A DNA stretch of 64,000 nt from Methylocystis parvus OBBP (GTDB lineage: Bacteria > Pseudomonadota > Alphaproteobacteria > Rhizobiales > Beijerinckiaceae): assembly GCF_027571405.1 (NCBI RefSeq), contig NZ_CP092968.1, positions 3,122,001 to 3,186,000 of the forward strand, given 5' to 3'. This document shows positions 1 to 7,739 of the stretch, in pieces. The notes below the pieces were generated by a model. It did not search any database. It had not been told where the DNA came from and saw only the letters and a program-made list of their open reading frames with translations. The position numbers were made by a program, and so were the translations under genes. The stretch's first letter is position 1; each line of letters starts with the position of its first letter.

Positions 1-305
1 AAGGGAAACTCTTCGATCGGATGCACGATCTGGATGCCGGCGTTCGAAACGAGAATATCCACCGTTCCAAACGCTTTAGCGGCGGCGTCGACGCCGGCGT
101 TGACCTGCTCTTCGTTCGAAACGTCCATGCCCGCCGCCATGGCGACCGAGGCGTCGCCGATTTCCGCGGCGGCCGCTTTCGCGGCGTCGAGATTGAGATC
201 GGCGATGCAGACGCGACCGCCGGCCTCGACGAAGCGTTTGGCGATCCCATGACCGATGCCGCTCGCGGCCCCCGTGACGACCGCGACTTTGCCGTTCAGA
301 TCCAT
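1..305 (-). CDS. bdhA: 3-hydroxybutyrate dehydrogenase, SDR family (N-terminal part only)
   Basis: The first ~100 residues of a short-chain dehydrogenase run off the left edge of the window. The start (ATG at 305) opens with MDLNGKVAVVTGAASGIGHG, the classic TGxxxGIG nucleotide-binding loop. An acidic DLN at the end of beta-2 favours NAD over NADP, and ILVSNAG is the conserved NAG motif. The GIGHGIAK and NAGIQIVHPIEEFP features fit 3-hydroxybutyrate dehydrogenases, which oxidise (R)-3-hydroxybutyrate to acetoacetate in the cytoplasm. It lies 10 bp downstream of an acetoacetate decarboxylase gene in the same direction, which supports a ketone-body/PHB role. The catalytic Ser-Tyr-Lys part is outside the window, so substrate is inferred from the N-terminus and neighbours. 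Confidence 0.8.
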   Translation of the reverse strand, partial: MDLNGKVAVVTGAASGIGHGIAKRFVEAGGRVCIADLNLDAAKAAAAEIGDASVAMAAGMDVSNEEQVNAGVDAAAKAFGTVDILVSNAGIQIVHPIEEFP

Positions 306-315
306 GATGGGCTCC

Positions 316-1053
316 TCAACCGAGATAGTTGTAAACGACCTTGCCGAGACCGAGCGTCAGGTCGGCGAGAATATGCGCGCAGGAGATTATTTCCCGCACC
401 GGCAGGTCCGCGACCGGCGCGAGCGCGTGGGGATGGAGATCGAGCGACGCAGGACCGGTATAAGCGCTCTTCAACGCGACATCTTCGAGACGGTAATCGA
501 CGAGTTCGAGAATGCGGGGCGAGCCGTCGACATGCGGAATGATCTTCAGGAGATAATTCGGCACGGCGAGACTTTTCAGCACCTCTCCTTGATCGAGCGG
601 CCGATGCTTGTAGCCCATGACGCCGCGCGCCACGCGGCAGGAGCCGTAATCGAGCACGCCGACGAGCGCGTCGCGTTCGACCGTCAGCGAGGGCTGCGCG
701 AATTTTTTCGGAAAGCCCCACAGCTCGCGGCCGCCATAGATCGGCGGCCCGTCATTGAGATACATTGCATGCGTATATTGCCCGAGCTGGCCGTTGAAGC
801 GGACGGGAATGACCTGGCCCGACTCGCAATAGTCGCCGAAGCCGGTCGAATCGGGCATTCGGATGAATTCATATTTCACGATCGGCTCGACGACCTCGAG
901 CGGCTCCGGAACCACCCGCTCCAGCGCGTCCCGATCCGTGCGATATGTGATGATGAAATATTCGCGATTGAAGAAGCGGTAGGGTCCCGGCGGGAAAGCG
1001 GGACTGGTGAGCGGCATGGCGAACGCATTCTTGCGGACGTCGTCGATTTTCAT
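316..1053 (-). CDS. adc: acetoacetate decarboxylase
   Basis: A 245-residue protein of the acetoacetate decarboxylase family (usual length ~245). It would convert acetoacetate to acetone and CO2. The Schiff-base lysine region is visible as ELWGFPKKF, matching the family E-L-x-x-[YF]-P-K-K motif. I chose ATG 1053 (MKIDDVRKN), the usual start of the family; an upstream in-frame extension to 1191 is Arg/Gly-rich and lies inside the patatin gene. The start overlaps the patatin stop by 4 nt (ATGA), so translation is probably coupled. With the patatin-like hydrolase upstream and the 3-hydroxybutyrate dehydrogenase downstream it forms a three-gene operon probably linked to PHB turnover. Confidence 0.92.
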
Positions 1054-2219
1054 GTTTTCGATCTCCTGTCGTCGTCCTCGAAGAGTTCCTTCGTGCAGTC
1101 GAAAACGACGACCTCCTCCACGGGCCGCTTTCTCGAAAGCCACGCCGGGTGTGAAAGCGTCGCGGCGACGTCGGCCGCCCCGGCCTTCCAATGGTCCGTC
1201 ATCGTCGTGCGGGAGAATTCATAGTCCTTCGATTGTGTCTCATAGGCCGCGCGACGGTGGATGAGCTGCACGATCGTCATGGCGGGCACGTCGCCGAAAC
1301 CGTCCAGCGCCAGCCAGTCGGGGTCGTTGAGCAGTTCCGGCGGGACCTTTGCGGCGAGGCGTTTGAGCGCCGTGCGCAGATTATGCGCGCGCTTCGAGAG
1401 ATCGGTGTTCAGTCTGGTTCGGCTGGAATAGCGAATGTCCTTCTCCCGCTGCGCCGCGTCGAGCAGAGTCGAAGGCGCAGGTCCGCGCGCGCCGAAAAGA
1501 TCGATCTGGAAAACGCAGAGATCGTCCTGCGAATCGCATTTGTCCAAAATGTCCTGCAGAGGCGTATTCGACACGAGACCGCCGTCCCAGTAGAGATCCT
1601 TGCCGATTTTGACGGGCGGAAAGCCGGGCGGCAGCGCGCCGCTCGCAAGGATGTGCTCCGGACCGATCTTCATTTCGGCATTGTCGAAATATATGAAATT
1701 ACCCGTCTGCACGTTGACGGCGCCGACGCTGAGGCGCACATTTCCCGAATTGATCAGGTTGAAATCGACGAGATCGGAAAGCGTGCGGCGCAAAGGCTCC
1801 GTGTCGTAATAGCTGAGTTCCGTCGGCGGATAATGCCAGGTCGGCACGGGCGGCGGCATACGGGGAGCAAAAAAGCCCGGCGCGCCGAACGTCGCCGTAA
1901 AATTCGCGCTCGCCTCGGCGAAGATCGTCCCCATCAGCCCGTCGAGAAGGAACGGCGCCGGCGCGCGGCTCGTGACCTGCTCCCAGAAAGCGCGCAAGCG
2001 CGCGACCCGCTTATCCGGCGGATTGCCGCAGATGATGGCCGCGTTGATCGCGCCGATCGAAATGCCTGCGAACCATTCCGGGCAATAGCCGCCCGTCGAA
2101 AGCGCCTCGAAGGCGCCGGCTTGATAGGCCCCAAGCGCGCCGCCGCCTTGAAGAACGAGCGCAATTTTCTCTTTTTTCGACACGATAAGACCCCGCCTTC
2201 CGGCGTCTCGCGCCGACAC
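1050..2219 (-). CDS. patatin-like phospholipase (with DUF3734-like C-terminus)
   Basis: A serine hydrolase with the patatin Ser-Asp dyad. The oxyanion loop is [14 protein letters not shown] near the N-terminus, the nucleophile is in GISIGAINA (GxSxG), and the catalytic Asp is in [10 protein letters not shown]. The ~150-residue C-terminal half resembles the DUF3734 extension often found in proteobacterial patatins of the PHB/ketone-body cluster. The start is uncertain: GTG 2219 gives 389 residues, but GTG 2183 ([12 protein letters not shown]) is preceded by a GGAAGG-type ribosome site and fits homologues better. It is first in the operon with adc and bdhA. Lipid or PHB-related substrate is inference. 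Confidence 0.88.
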   Translation of the reverse strand: MSARDAGRRGLIVSKKEKIALVLQGGGALGAYQAGAFEALSTGGYCPEWFAGISIGAINAAIICGNPPDKRVARLRAFWEQVTSRAPAPFLLDGLMGTIFAEASANFTATFGAPGFFAPRMPPPVPTWHYPPTELSYYDTEPLRRTLSDLVDFNLINSGNVRLSVGAVNVQTGNFIYFDNAEMKIGPEHILASGALPPGFPPVKIGKDLYWDGGLVSNTPLQDILDKCDSQDDLCVFQIDLFGARGPAPSTLLDAAQREKDIRYSSRTRLNTDLSKRAHNLRTALKRLAAKVPPELLNDPDWLALDGFGDVPAMTIVQLIHRRAAYETQSKDYEFSRTTMTDHWKAGAADVAATLSHPAWLSRKRPVEEVVVFDCTKELFEDDDRRSKT

Positions 2220-2320
2220 AATGAGTCTTCAAGCGGTTATTATGAGTTCCCATCATTACAGAAAAATCGCTGCCGCGCCGCACAAATATTCGATGGGGGC
2301 CGCGCGGGCGGGGACGCGAA

Positions 2321-3403
2321 TCAGGCGATGGAGCGCTCGTCCAGCGCCGCCGATTTGAACAATGCGTAGACGGTCGATCCGGGCTTTAAAGACAGGTCCT
2401 CCATGGCGCCTCTCGTGATCGTCGCGAGAAGATAGCTTTTTTCGGCAAGCGCGATCTCGACTATCGCGAGCCGGCCGTCGAAATCGATGGACGCGACCTT
2501 TCCCGAAAGGATGCTTCTCGTGCTGATGTCCTTGGGCTCGACGAGAGACAAAACGACGTCCGTCGCTCTCACAATGACGCGGGCGACGCCGCCGGGCGGA
2601 CCGACCGGCCCGGGCGCCCAGATGGTCCCGGCCGGATGCCGCAAGGCCACGAGCCCATGGAAACTCGGCCGGTCCTCGATTTGCGCCTCGAGAACCGACG
2701 AAACGTCGAAGCGATCCTGCGTCGGCATGATTCCAAGACGGCTGAAAGCGGTGGCCGGATCGCCGACGAATTTCACGCGTCCCGCTTCGATCATCACGAC
2801 GCAGGGCGCGAGGCGCGCCACTTCTTCGACGGCATGCGAGACATAGACGATGGGAATCTTGAAGTCGTCGCGGACGCGCTCGATCAGCGGCAGGATCTCC
2901 AGCTTGCGCCGCATGTCGAGCGCGGCGAGGGGCTCGTCGAAGAGCAGCAGTTTCGGACAGGAAAGAAGGGCGCGGCCGATGGCGACGCGCTGGCGCTCTC
3001 CGCCGGAGAGACGCGTCGGCGGGCGCGAAAGAAGCGCGCCGACGCCGAGCGTGTCGACCACGGCGTCGAAGTCGATCCGACGCGCATCGCGCGGCGCGAA
3101 CCATCGGCCGTAAAGCAGGTTCTGCTTGACGCTGAGATGCGGGAAGAGATTGGCGTCCTGAAAGACGAGGCCGATGCGGCGGCGGGAGACCGGGATGAAG
3201 ATTCCCGCTTCGACGTCGACAAGAGGCTCGCCGTCGAGTCGCACATGGCCCGAATCAGGCCGCATCAGCCCGGCGATGACGCCGAGCGTGACGGATTTTC
3301 CCGAACCCGATTGCCCGAAAAGCGCCGTGACGCCGTTCTCGTTTTTGAATGCGACGTCGAGCGAAAAGTCGCCGACTTTCAGCTTGACGTCGACGTCGAT
3401 CAT
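2321..3403 (-). CDS. modC: molybdate ABC transporter ATP-binding protein ModC
   Basis: A 360-residue ABC ATPase. Walker A is GQSGSGKS, the signature is LSGGERQRVAIGRAL, and Walker B is LLLFDEPLAALD, followed by the switch His in YVSHAVEE. The C-terminal ~100 residues form a TOBE/Mop-like molybdate-binding domain (ATDVVLSL... then GKVASIDFDGRLAIVEI). The length and order fit ModC. The start at 3403 (MIDVDVKL) overlaps the modB stop by 4 nt; an upstream in-frame extension lies in modB. Together with ModB it imports molybdate, needed here by the assimilatory nitrate reductase and other Mo enzymes. No periplasmic binding protein gene (modA) is next to it. Confidence 0.93.
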   Translation of the reverse strand: MIDVDVKLKVGDFSLDVAFKNENGVTALFGQSGSGKSVTLGVIAGLMRPDSGHVRLDGEPLVDVEAGIFIPVSRRRIGLVFQDANLFPHLSVKQNLLYGRWFAPRDARRIDFDAVVDTLGVGALLSRPPTRLSGGERQRVAIGRALLSCPKLLLFDEPLAALDMRRKLEILPLIERVRDDFKIPIVYVSHAVEEVARLAPCVVMIEAGRVKFVGDPATAFSRLGIMPTQDRFDVSSVLEAQIEDRPSFHGLVALRHPAGTIWAPGPVGPPGGVARVIVRATDVVLSLVEPKDISTRSILSGKVASIDFDGRLAIVEIALAEKSYLLATITRGAMEDLSLKPGSTVYALFKSAALDERSIA

Positions 3404-4119
3404 TCGGCGCTCCCGAGGCGTCTTTCCGCACGCCACTGAATGATTTCGGAAGCGAAAAGGGCGGAGAGGGCGATGATCACGGCGACGAGCGTGAGGCGCA
3501 TCGCGCTTTCGTCGCCGCCGGGGACTTGCGTGTAGCTGTAGATCGCCGCCGAAATCGTCTGCGTTTCGCCCGGAATGTTCGAGACGAAAGTGATCGTCGC
3601 GCCGAATTCGCCGAGCGCTTTCGCGAAGGCGAGGATCGAACCGACAATGACGCCGGGCGTCGCGAGGGGCAGGGTGACCATGAAGAAGGTCCAGAGCCGG
3701 TTTGCGCCCAGCGTTTCAGAAGCCAGTTCGAGGCGCCGGTCGATCGACTCGAAGGAGAGCCGCATGGCGCGCACCATCAGCGGGAAGCCCATGACCGCGC
3801 AGGCGATTGCCGCCCCCGTCCAGCGGAACGAAAAGATGATCCCGACTTCCGCGAGATAGGAGCCGATCAAGCCCTTTCGTCCAAGGAGCAGCAGCAGCAT
3901 GAAGCCCGTTACGACGGGGGGCAGAACGAGAGGAAGATGCACGACGCCGTTGAGGAGCGACTTTCCGGGAAACTGCCAGCGCGCGAGAGCGTAAGCCGTG
4001 AAGACGCCGAAGGGCAGGCTGGCCAATGTCGCGACGATTGCGATTTTGAGAGAGAGCCGGATCGCCGTCCATTCAGCCGGGGAGAGATCGATCAGGGCCG
4101 AGGGATTGAGATCGAGCAT
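3400..4119 (-). CDS. modB: molybdate ABC transporter permease ModB
   Basis: A 239-residue inner-membrane permease with about five to six hydrophobic segments and the EAA coupling loop visible as ETLGANRLWTFFMVTLPLA followed by PGVIVG. LALGEFGATITFVSNIPG-like sequence (here AKALGEFGATITFV) is typical of ModB. It is coupled to modC by an ATGA overlap. The ATG at 4119 is the only good start. The upstream 156 bp hold a candidate ModE operator. The usual first gene modA is missing from this locus, so the binding protein must be encoded elsewhere. Confidence 0.93.
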   Translation of the reverse strand: MLDLNPSALIDLSPAEWTAIRLSLKIAIVATLASLPFGVFTAYALARWQFPGKSLLNGVVHLPLVLPPVVTGFMLLLLLGRKGLIGSYLAEVGIIFSFRWTGAAIACAVMGFPLMVRAMRLSFESIDRRLELASETLGANRLWTFFMVTLPLATPGVIVGSILAFAKALGEFGATITFVSNIPGETQTISAAIYSYTQVPGGDESAMRLTLVAVIIALSALFASEIIQWRAERRLGSAE

Positions 4120-4194
4120 GAGAGTCGGAGTTTGCCTTGTCGGCTCGGGGAAATCCGCAGTGCGGCCCCGGCCGGCGAAGGACGCGTCGGCAGG

Positions 4195-4219
4195 CGCTAT
4201 ATACTGGACGAATATAATC
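4195..4219 (-). promoter_or_regulatory. candidate ModE operator upstream of modB
   Basis: CGCTATATA, a 7-nt spacer, then AATATAATC. The left half matches the enterobacterial ModE half-site core (CGNTATATA) at every position. The right half keeps ATATAA. ModE sites are known as two such half-sites 6-7 nt apart. The site is 76 bp upstream of the modB start in an AT-richer island, where a molybdate-responsive repressor would act. No modE gene is in the window, so this is a prediction. Confidence 0.5.
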
Positions 4220-4275
4220 TCTTTGACCAGCCTAAAACTTGGCGAAGGGGCCTTTCGGCCGCCTGTTGGCGTTCG

Positions 4276-5412
4276 TCAGGCCGAAAAGCGCGCCGCCGAG
4301 AGGAAGGAGATCGGCTGCGCGGTCTCGCCCTCGATGGCGAGATCCGCCAGTATTTCCCCCACGACAGAGGCGAATTTGAATCCGTGACCCGAGAATCCGG
4401 CCGCGAAGACAAGCTCCGGCGCCGTTGGATGGCGGTCGATGATGAAATCCTCGTCGGGCGTCATCGTATAGATGCAGTGCGAGGTCCGCAGCATTTCGTC
4501 CTGGGCGAAGGGCAGGCAGTCGCGCACGAATTGGCGCAGCGGGGCGATTCTCTGCGCGCTTGGCGGCAGGCGATCCTTGTCCTCCGGCGCGGCCAGCGGC
4601 TCGAAACGCCGATGTCCGGCGACTTTAATGCTCTCGCCGTCGATTTGGGGAAAGCCGTAATAGAAATCGTCGTCGAGATCGAAGACGAAGCCGGGCGCGC
4701 CTTTTTCCGCGGCGTGATCGCTCGTGGCGGGAAACCAGCCGAGCATCATTTTTCGGAGCGTCAGCGGCAGCACCAATTCGCGAAGGAGGCTGGCGCTCCA
4801 TCCGCCGCCGGCGACGATCAGACGGGCGGCCGTATAGCGCCCGCAAGCGGTGCGCACGACGGCTTGGCGATTTTCGATTGCGAAATCGACGACTGGTTCG
4901 TTTTCGCGCAACTCCGCGCCGCGCTTTCGCGCCTCATTGGCGTGAGCCAATACGCATCGCTCGGCGTAAAGGAAACCTGCGCCCGGTTCGAACGCGGCCG
5001 CGAAGCCCTCAGGCGGGCGATAGATCGGCCAGCGGCCTATGGCCTGCTCGCGGCTGAACTCTTCGAGCGGAATATCATAAAGACGCCCGCTCGCGCGCGC
5101 GCCGTCGAAGACTCTGCTTGCTCCCGGCCGGCCGAAGGTGACGAGTCCGGCGCGTTCGAAGAGCGTGCGCCCGCATTCGAGTTCGAGATTCTCCCAAAGC
5201 TCATATGCGCGACGCAGCAGCGGGACATAGCTCGGATTCTCGAAATAGGCCTTTCGAATGAGCCGCGTCTCGCCATGCGAGCTGCCGCGGTCATGAGCGA
5301 GATGATACTGATCGAGCCCCAGGACGCGATGGCCGCGCGCGGCGAGATGATAACAGGCTGAGGAGCCCATCGCGCCCAAACCGATGACGATAACGTCGTA
5401 AGCGCCGCTCAT
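4276..5412 (-). CDS. solA: FAD-dependent sarcosine oxidase / N-methyltryptophan oxidase family protein
   Basis: A 378-residue flavoprotein oxidase of the DAO family. The N-terminal Rossmann motif is VIVIGLGAMGSSACYHLA. The covalent-FAD cysteine motif typical of monomeric sarcosine oxidase and N-methyltryptophan oxidase is seen in HCIYTMTPDEDFIIDRHP, and the C-terminal FAD-binding stretch is FAAGFSGHGFKFA. The start at 5412 (MSGAYDVIVIG) has a GGGAGC ribosome site 6 nt upstream; longer in-frame starts are Arg-rich and unconvincing. The reaction would be oxidative demethylation of an N-methyl amino acid, releasing formaldehyde (useful to a methylotroph). Exact substrate cannot be told. It stands alone between modBC and a divergent small gene. 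Confidence 0.85.
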   Translation of the reverse strand: MSGAYDVIVIGLGAMGSSACYHLAARGHRVLGLDQYHLAHDRGSSHGETRLIRKAYFENPSYVPLLRRAYELWENLELECGRTLFERAGLVTFGRPGASRVFDGARASGRLYDIPLEEFSREQAIGRWPIYRPPEGFAAAFEPGAGFLYAERCVLAHANEARKRGAELRENEPVVDFAIENRQAVVRTACGRYTAARLIVAGGGWSASLLRELVLPLTLRKMMLGWFPATSDHAAEKGAPGFVFDLDDDFYYGFPQIDGESIKVAGHRRFEPLAAPEDKDRLPPSAQRIAPLRQFVRDCLPFAQDEMLRTSHCIYTMTPDEDFIIDRHPTAPELVFAAGFSGHGFKFASVVGEILADLAIEGETAQPISFLSAARFSA

Positions 5413-5683
5413 CCAAAGCTCCCGGTGCATCGCGCGCATCCGGCGACGTGAAGACCGACGCTGGATGCGAAGACGTTTGCACGCGTAAAGCAATCCGTCC
5501 ATGCGATCCAGGCGGCGCAATTGCGTCCCTCGGCCCCCTGGGGCGCGACGAGCGGCGCCGGTCGACGCGCCCATGACAGCAGGCGCTCGGCGCGCGTCCT
5601 TTCGTCGCATCACGCCCCTCCGATGCGCGCTTGACGCGTCGCATCGGCCCAACCTAGCCTTGAAGCGGAACCCAGAGGCGGCG

Positions 5684-6091
5684 GTGGATCCAAATTCGAA
5701 GAGACAGAGCGTTCTCGCGCGACTGACGGCGATCGCGATCGCATGCCTTCTGTTTTTGCAGATGGCGGTCGCCGGCGCCGCGGCGCTCGCGGCCGAATCC
5801 GGTTCCGGCGCCGTGAATGGCGCGATCTGCCTGACGCAAGGCGGGGCCGGCGCGGTCGATAGGACGAACCCGTCCCATGACGGGCATCGTCACGGCCTCT
5901 GTTGCATCCTGCACGGCGTCGCCCTCGGCGCTCCTCAGGCGAATCGATTCTCCTCTGTCGCGCTTCTTCCGCCGCCGACGGGCGATTTCGTCCGGTCGGC
6001 GATTGACGACGCTCCCATGCGCCGCGCGGAGCCCAAAGGCGATCCGCAATCGCCGCGCCCGCCTCCAGCAGACGTTTCCGCTCTTTCCTGA
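5684..6091 (+). CDS. DUF2946-type Cys/His-rich secreted or membrane-anchored small protein
   Basis: A 135-residue protein starting with GTG at 5684, preceded by an AGAGG ribosome site. Residues ~10-38 form a signal peptide or membrane anchor (LTAIAIACLLFLQMAVAGAA). The rest should face the periplasm and has an IC followed ~20 residues later by SHDGHRHGLCCILHG, dense in His and paired Cys. This layout resembles DUF2946 proteins, often found near copper genes. The C-terminal third is Pro/Arg-rich and low in structure. It is 223 bp upstream of an orphan pmoC on the same strand, so a metal (copper) role is plausible but unproven. An upstream extension to 5501 is rejected as Arg-rich and without a ribosome site. 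Confidence 0.6.
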   Translation: MDPNSKRQSVLARLTAIAIACLLFLQMAVAGAAALAAESGSGAVNGAICLTQGGAGAVDRTNPSHDGHRHGLCCILHGVALGAPQANRFSSVALLPPPTGDFVRSAIDDAPMRRAEPKGDPQSPRPPPADVSALS

Positions 6092-6314
6092 CAGCGCCTC
6101 GCCGCCGCCGGTCCTTTCGGTCCAGTTGCGCAAGGCGACGGTCGGATGACGCCGCGGCTGTGGAGCGCCGCGCCGCTCGAGCGTTGCCGAGCGTCTCTTC
6201 CCGCAATCCTTCGCGAAAGCGATGCGGCTCGTCCGTGCGGTTGGCGTCGTCCCTTCCGAAAGAAGCAGTGTGGGCAATTTTTCCCGCGCGCGAACCGGCT
6301 TCTGGAGATTCATC

Positions 6315-7088
6315 ATGAGCATGACAAAAACCGGCGCCGCGGGCGCCGCGAAAGGCGCCGAGCGGATATTGGATCGCAAACCCCTGCTCGTCGGCGTTTT
6401 GGCGCTGACAGGCTTCGTCGCCTTCTTGCGTTTCTACGAACAGCTATTTGGCTGGAGCGCGGGGCTTGACTCGTTTTCGCCCGAATATCAGATCTATTGG
6501 CTCAATCTGCTCAAAGCGGCCATCGCCCTCGCTTTCGCCGGCGCGGGCGGACTCTTCGGCTATCTCTGGCGCACGCGCGACCGCAAACTGGCCGCGCTCT
6601 CGCCCACGGACGAGATGCGCCGGCTTCTCTATCTCATTCAGTGGCTCGTCATTTTCGCGCTTGCGCTGTTTTGGGGCCTGAGCTTTTTCACGGAGCAGAC
6701 CGCGGTCTGGCACATGACCGCCGTTCGCGACACGGATTTCACCCCAAGCAACATCGTCACCTTTTACGCGTCATATCCGCTTTTCGCGATTATCGGGGCC
6801 GGCGCCTTCCTTTACGCGAAGACGCGCCTGCCTCTCTTCGCCAATGGCTACTCGTTGGCTTTCCTCGTCCTTGTCGTAGGCTTGTTCATGACCATCCCGA
6901 ATGTGGGCTTCAATGAATGGGGTCATACATCGTGGTCGATGGATGAGGGCTTCGCGGGTCCGCTGCATTGGGGCTTCGTCTTCTTCGGATGGATGTCGCT
7001 TGGGGTCTTCGGCGTCGTGCTGCTGATCCTCGGCCGGCTGCGGGCGCTTCTCGGCCCTGAACTCGTCGCAGCGTTCGCCGGCCGCTGA
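6315..7088 (+). CDS. pmoC: orphan particulate methane monooxygenase subunit C (PmoC), divergent
   Basis: A 257-residue inner-membrane protein of the PmoC/AmoC family (usual ~255). Family signatures are GLDSFSPEYQIYW, WGLSFFTEQ, RDTDFTPS, and FNEWGHTSWSMDE followed by GPLHWGFVFFGW. Start ATG 6315 follows a GGAG site; an upstream in-frame extension to 6222 is not PmoC-like. No pmoA or pmoB is adjacent; orphan pmoC genes are known in methanotrophs. By the family alignment, the CuC-site Asp and second His (M. capsulatus D156, H173) are Thr129 and Asn146 here, while the first His (H160) is kept as His133. The CuD ligands (N227, H231, H245) are all present as Asn200, His204, His218. It may assemble into a pMMO variant or have another role. 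Confidence 0.93.
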   Translation: MSMTKTGAAGAAKGAERILDRKPLLVGVLALTGFVAFLRFYEQLFGWSAGLDSFSPEYQIYWLNLLKAAIALAFAGAGGLFGYLWRTRDRKLAALSPTDEMRRLLYLIQWLVIFALALFWGLSFFTEQTAVWHMTAVRDTDFTPSNIVTFYASYPLFAIIGAGAFLYAKTRLPLFANGYSLAFLVLVVGLFMTIPNVGFNEWGHTSWSMDEGFAGPLHWGFVFFGWMSLGVFGVVLLILGRLRALLGPELVAAFAGR

Positions 7089-7279
7089 CCAGGATTGGCG
7101 ACGCGCGACCAACCCCCGCGCGTCGTCCGGCCGGCGCCCACCCCTCCCTCTCTGGGCGCCGGCCATTCTCTCTCGCGCCGGAACGCGTCCGCCAACCTGA
7201 TTTCGCAGGCGGGTCCCGGCTGCAAAACCGCTTCGCGCGCTTGCTTGCTCCAGCGCGTGGGGGACCCCCAGCAACTTCT

Positions 7280-7311
7280 CCCCGTTCGAGATTTCTCGGA
7301 CGGGGCTTTTC
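7280..7311 (+). terminator. intrinsic terminator downstream of pmoC
   Basis: CCCCGTTCGAG, loop ATTT, CTCGGACGGGG forms an 11-bp stem with one G-T wobble, followed by CTTTTC. It is ~190 bp after the pmoC stop and just before a small ORF, so it probably ends the pmoC transcript. The T-run is short. Confidence 0.6.
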
Positions 7312-7316
7312 GCTTG

Positions 7317-7637
7317 ATGAATGAGGCCGCGCGCCTGTCGATCCGCATCAGATATTTCCAAGGATCGGCGTTTGCGGCAGGGCAATGGAGCTGGCGTGCG
7401 TTGGGAAGCGGATCGGTTCTGGGGTTGCCTGTCATCGTCGCCGCGATTACGGCGCATATTGGCGCGTTCGTCCTGATGGCGCGAATGTTTCCGCGCGAAC
7501 TGCGCAAAAAGGCGCGCAAGCGGCGCTGGCGATTGCTCGGCGCCATGGAGGCGATGAACGGCGCGATTCTCTTCGGGCTGACAGCGGCCTTTCTCTTCGC
7601 CTCGGCGCCGTCGGCGCGCCCGGACCGGGAGAGCTAG
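7317..7637 (+). CDS. small membrane protein of unknown function
   Basis: A possible 106-residue protein with two hydrophobic segments, around GSVLGLPVIVAAITAHIGAFVLMA (residues ~30-52) and NGAILFGLTAAFLFASA (~80-96), separated by a very basic loop (RELRKKARKRRWR). This would give an inner-membrane hairpin with the loop in the cytoplasm. Third-position GC is high, as in real genes here. The start is weak: ATG 7317 has no clear ribosome site and sits 12 bp after a probable terminator. I do not recognise a family. A longer reading from 7095 crosses the terminator and is not favoured. Confidence 0.4.
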   Translation: MNEAARLSIRIRYFQGSAFAAGQWSWRALGSGSVLGLPVIVAAITAHIGAFVLMARMFPRELRKKARKRRWRLLGAMEAMNGAILFGLTAAFLFASAPSARPDRES

Positions 7638-7694
7638 AAGGTTGAGGAGAACGGCTATTTACGGTTGCACGGCGGCGCCCTGCTTGCTACGCCT

Positions 7695-7715
7695 GCGTTA
7701 AGAATCGCTTAACGC
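7695..7715. promoter_or_regulatory. 8-bp perfect palindrome upstream of RND operon (operator candidate)
   Basis: GCGTTAAG, spacer AATCG, CTTAACGC. The two arms are exact inverse complements. The site is 25 bp before the first gene of a tripartite efflux operon and has no T-run, so it resembles a dimeric repressor operator more than a terminator. No regulator gene is adjacent. Confidence 0.4.
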
Positions 7716-7739
7716 CTTATTGCGCGGGCCGGGTCGCTT

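Noticed and set aside
256-1224. 322-residue plus-strand open frame
   Set aside because: Mirror of the acetoacetate decarboxylase gene; no family signature, charged composition typical of antisense frames.
5501-5683. Upstream extension of the DUF2946-type gene
   Set aside because: Arg/Pro-rich, without a ribosome site; the GTG at 5684 has one and the hydrophobic segment begins shortly after it.
6222-6314. Longer N-terminus for PmoC
   Set aside because: Residues before MSMTKTGAAG do not match PmoC, and ATG 6315 has its own GGAG site.
7095-7316. Reading frame upstream of the small membrane ORF
   Set aside because: It crosses the terminator stem-loop at 7280-7305 and is Pro/Arg-rich.
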